DNA of 5,355 nucleotides from CAYGZM01 sp964354365 (lineage in GTDB: Bacteria; Planctomycetota; Phycisphaerae; Sedimentisphaerales; Anaerobacaceae): assembly GCA_964354365.1 (NCBI GenBank), contig CAYGZM010000220.1, forward strand, positions 1-5,355, read 5' to 3'. Below the pieces are notes generated by a model, which saw only the letters and a program-made list of their open reading frames with translations, had not been told where the DNA came from and did not search any database. The position numbers and the translations under genes are program-made. Within the stretch, counting starts at the first letter, position 1. Each line of letters starts with the position of its first letter. Positions 4,793 through 5,355 of the stretch are shown here, one piece after another.

Positions 4793-5355
4793 ATGATCAA
4801 GAGGTGCATCAGGCTCGAATGGCTGTGCATGCTGGCTGCCTTAGCGATCGGCCTCTTTGCAGCGGCGGCATCGCTCGCCCGGCTGGCGCAAGCGGCCAGT
4901 CCCGCAGCGGAAGCAAGCGCCCGCCTGCTGGCGCAAGCCGAGCCGCGGATCAAGGCGATTTACGAAGCGGACGAGTTTCGCATGCGCTCCTTTGGCGCCA
5001 CTTGGCTGCCGGACGGCTCGGGCTATCTGAAGTTGGAGACGCCGGCCGGCGCGTCTGCAGCAGAGGTCGCGCTCTACGATGCCGCCGGCGGCAAACGCAC
5101 GGTCGTGGTGCCCAGTGAGAAACTCGTCGTCCCCGGTAGCTCGCAGCCGCTGATGCTCCGGTGGTTCCAGCGTGCGCCGTCGGGTAACCGGTTCTTGTTG
5201 CACGGGGACATCACCGAAGGCGAGCGCAGGAGCGGCCATTGGCTGTATGAGCCCGAGTCGGGTGTGTTGCGCCCGCTGGATGACGGTCCCGGGCTTTGGC
5301 TTGATGCGAATGCCTTTTCGCCGGATGGCCAGCGGCTTCTGGCAACGCGCGGCGC
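4793..5355 (+). CDS. Secreted S9B/DPP-IV-like peptidase, N-terminal part (3' end off window)
   Basis: 187 codons are visible and the frame is still open at the right edge. Residues 1-34 are a signal peptide: basic start MIKRCIRLE, a hydrophobic run from about 10 to 29, and a likely cut after LAQA (31-34), so export is expected. The mature start RIKAIYEADEF (52-62) is followed by beta-propeller-type blades: FGATWLPDGSGYLKL (67-81), LYDAAGGKRTVVV (94-106), GHWLYEPESGVLRPL (148-162) and ANAFSPDGQRLLATR (172-186). This matches the N-terminal propeller of prolyl-oligopeptidase family S9B (DPP-IV-like) proteins, which release Xaa-Pro dipeptides or cleave other small peptides outside the cytoplasm. 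The alpha/beta-hydrolase domain with the Ser-Asp-His triad should lie beyond the window, so activity cannot be judged. The gene is strongly GC-rich (46 of 60 in 4861-4920), unlike the region to its left. It starts 32 bases after the GH106-like remnant. Confidence 0.75.
   Translation, partial: MIKRCIRLEWLCMLAALAIGLFAAAASLARLAQAASPAAEASARLLAQAEPRIKAIYEADEFRMRSFGATWLPDGSGYLKLETPAGASAAEVALYDAAGGKRTVVVPSEKLVVPGSSQPLMLRWFQRAPSGNRFLLHGDITEGERRSGHWLYEPESGVLRPLDDGPGLWLDANAFSPDGQRLLATRG

Noticed and set aside
4753..5239. Other-frame ORFs (4804-5118 forward; 4753-4953 and 4841-5239 reverse)
   Set aside because: They are GC-rich shadows of the peptidase gene starting at 4793, which has a signal peptide and propeller motifs.
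1..5355. CRISPR array, tRNA, rRNA or insertion-sequence transposase
   Set aside because: No regularly spaced repeats, no cloverleaf or rRNA-like stretch and no DDE- or HUH-type transposase were seen on either strand.

Overview
The window reads as a Planctomycetota-like chromosome segment carrying a mobile-element or accessory module. The assignment rests on recall of family sequence style and was not searched. The tyrosine recombinase has a WWVGWYESGKRK-type start and an LPVAEWL-type end. The large protein combines GTIYxxxxRYYW repeats with an AP2-like domain. The last gene is an S9/DPP-IV-like secreted peptidase beside a GH106-like remnant. All supported genes lie on the + strand. I see no rRNA, tRNA or CRISPR array.

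Layout: (1) 1-360 is the 3' part of a ThiF/E1-like adenylyltransferase gene whose nucleotide-binding N-terminus lies off the left edge. (2) 361-598 is a spacer with a clear Rho-independent terminator (489-515), then two interlocked perfect inverted repeats (517-576) that could fold as an H-type pseudoknot just ahead of a strong ribosome binding site. (3) 599-2911 encodes a 770-residue protein of unknown function: an unrecognised N-terminal half, internal repeats, an AP2-like DNA-binding segment, and a C-terminal part with a zincin-like but altered EEIHH motif. A second good terminator follows at 2920-2955. (4) 2912-3223 is non-coding and holds small inverted repeats. (5) 3224-4222 is a complete tyrosine recombinase with all catalytic residues. 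(6) 4223-4571 is AT-rich and has no convincing gene. It contains a promoter-like TTGACA-17-CAGAAT and a hairpin that would pair with the Shine-Dalgarno of a 15-codon ORF. (7) 4572-4760 is the C-terminal remnant of a GH106-like alpha-L-rhamnosidase. (8) 4793-5355 is the GC-rich 5' part of a secreted S9B/DPP-IV-like peptidase running off the right edge.

The terminators make the thiF-like gene, the 770-residue gene and the recombinase look like separate transcription units rather than one operon. G+C rises abruptly between the AT-rich spacer (20 of 60 bases in 4261-4320) and the peptidase gene (46 of 60 in 4861-4920). The decayed GH106 remnant sits at that step, so a junction between mobile DNA and host chromosome near 4560-4590 is plausible. 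The thiF-like gene and the 770-residue gene also end in a shared 27-base stretch (23 of 27 identical), in the same frame and at the same distance from the stop codon. This may be an attachment-site duplication or a 3'-end exchange, and it is the oddest signal in the window together with the interlocked leader repeats and the altered zincin motif.
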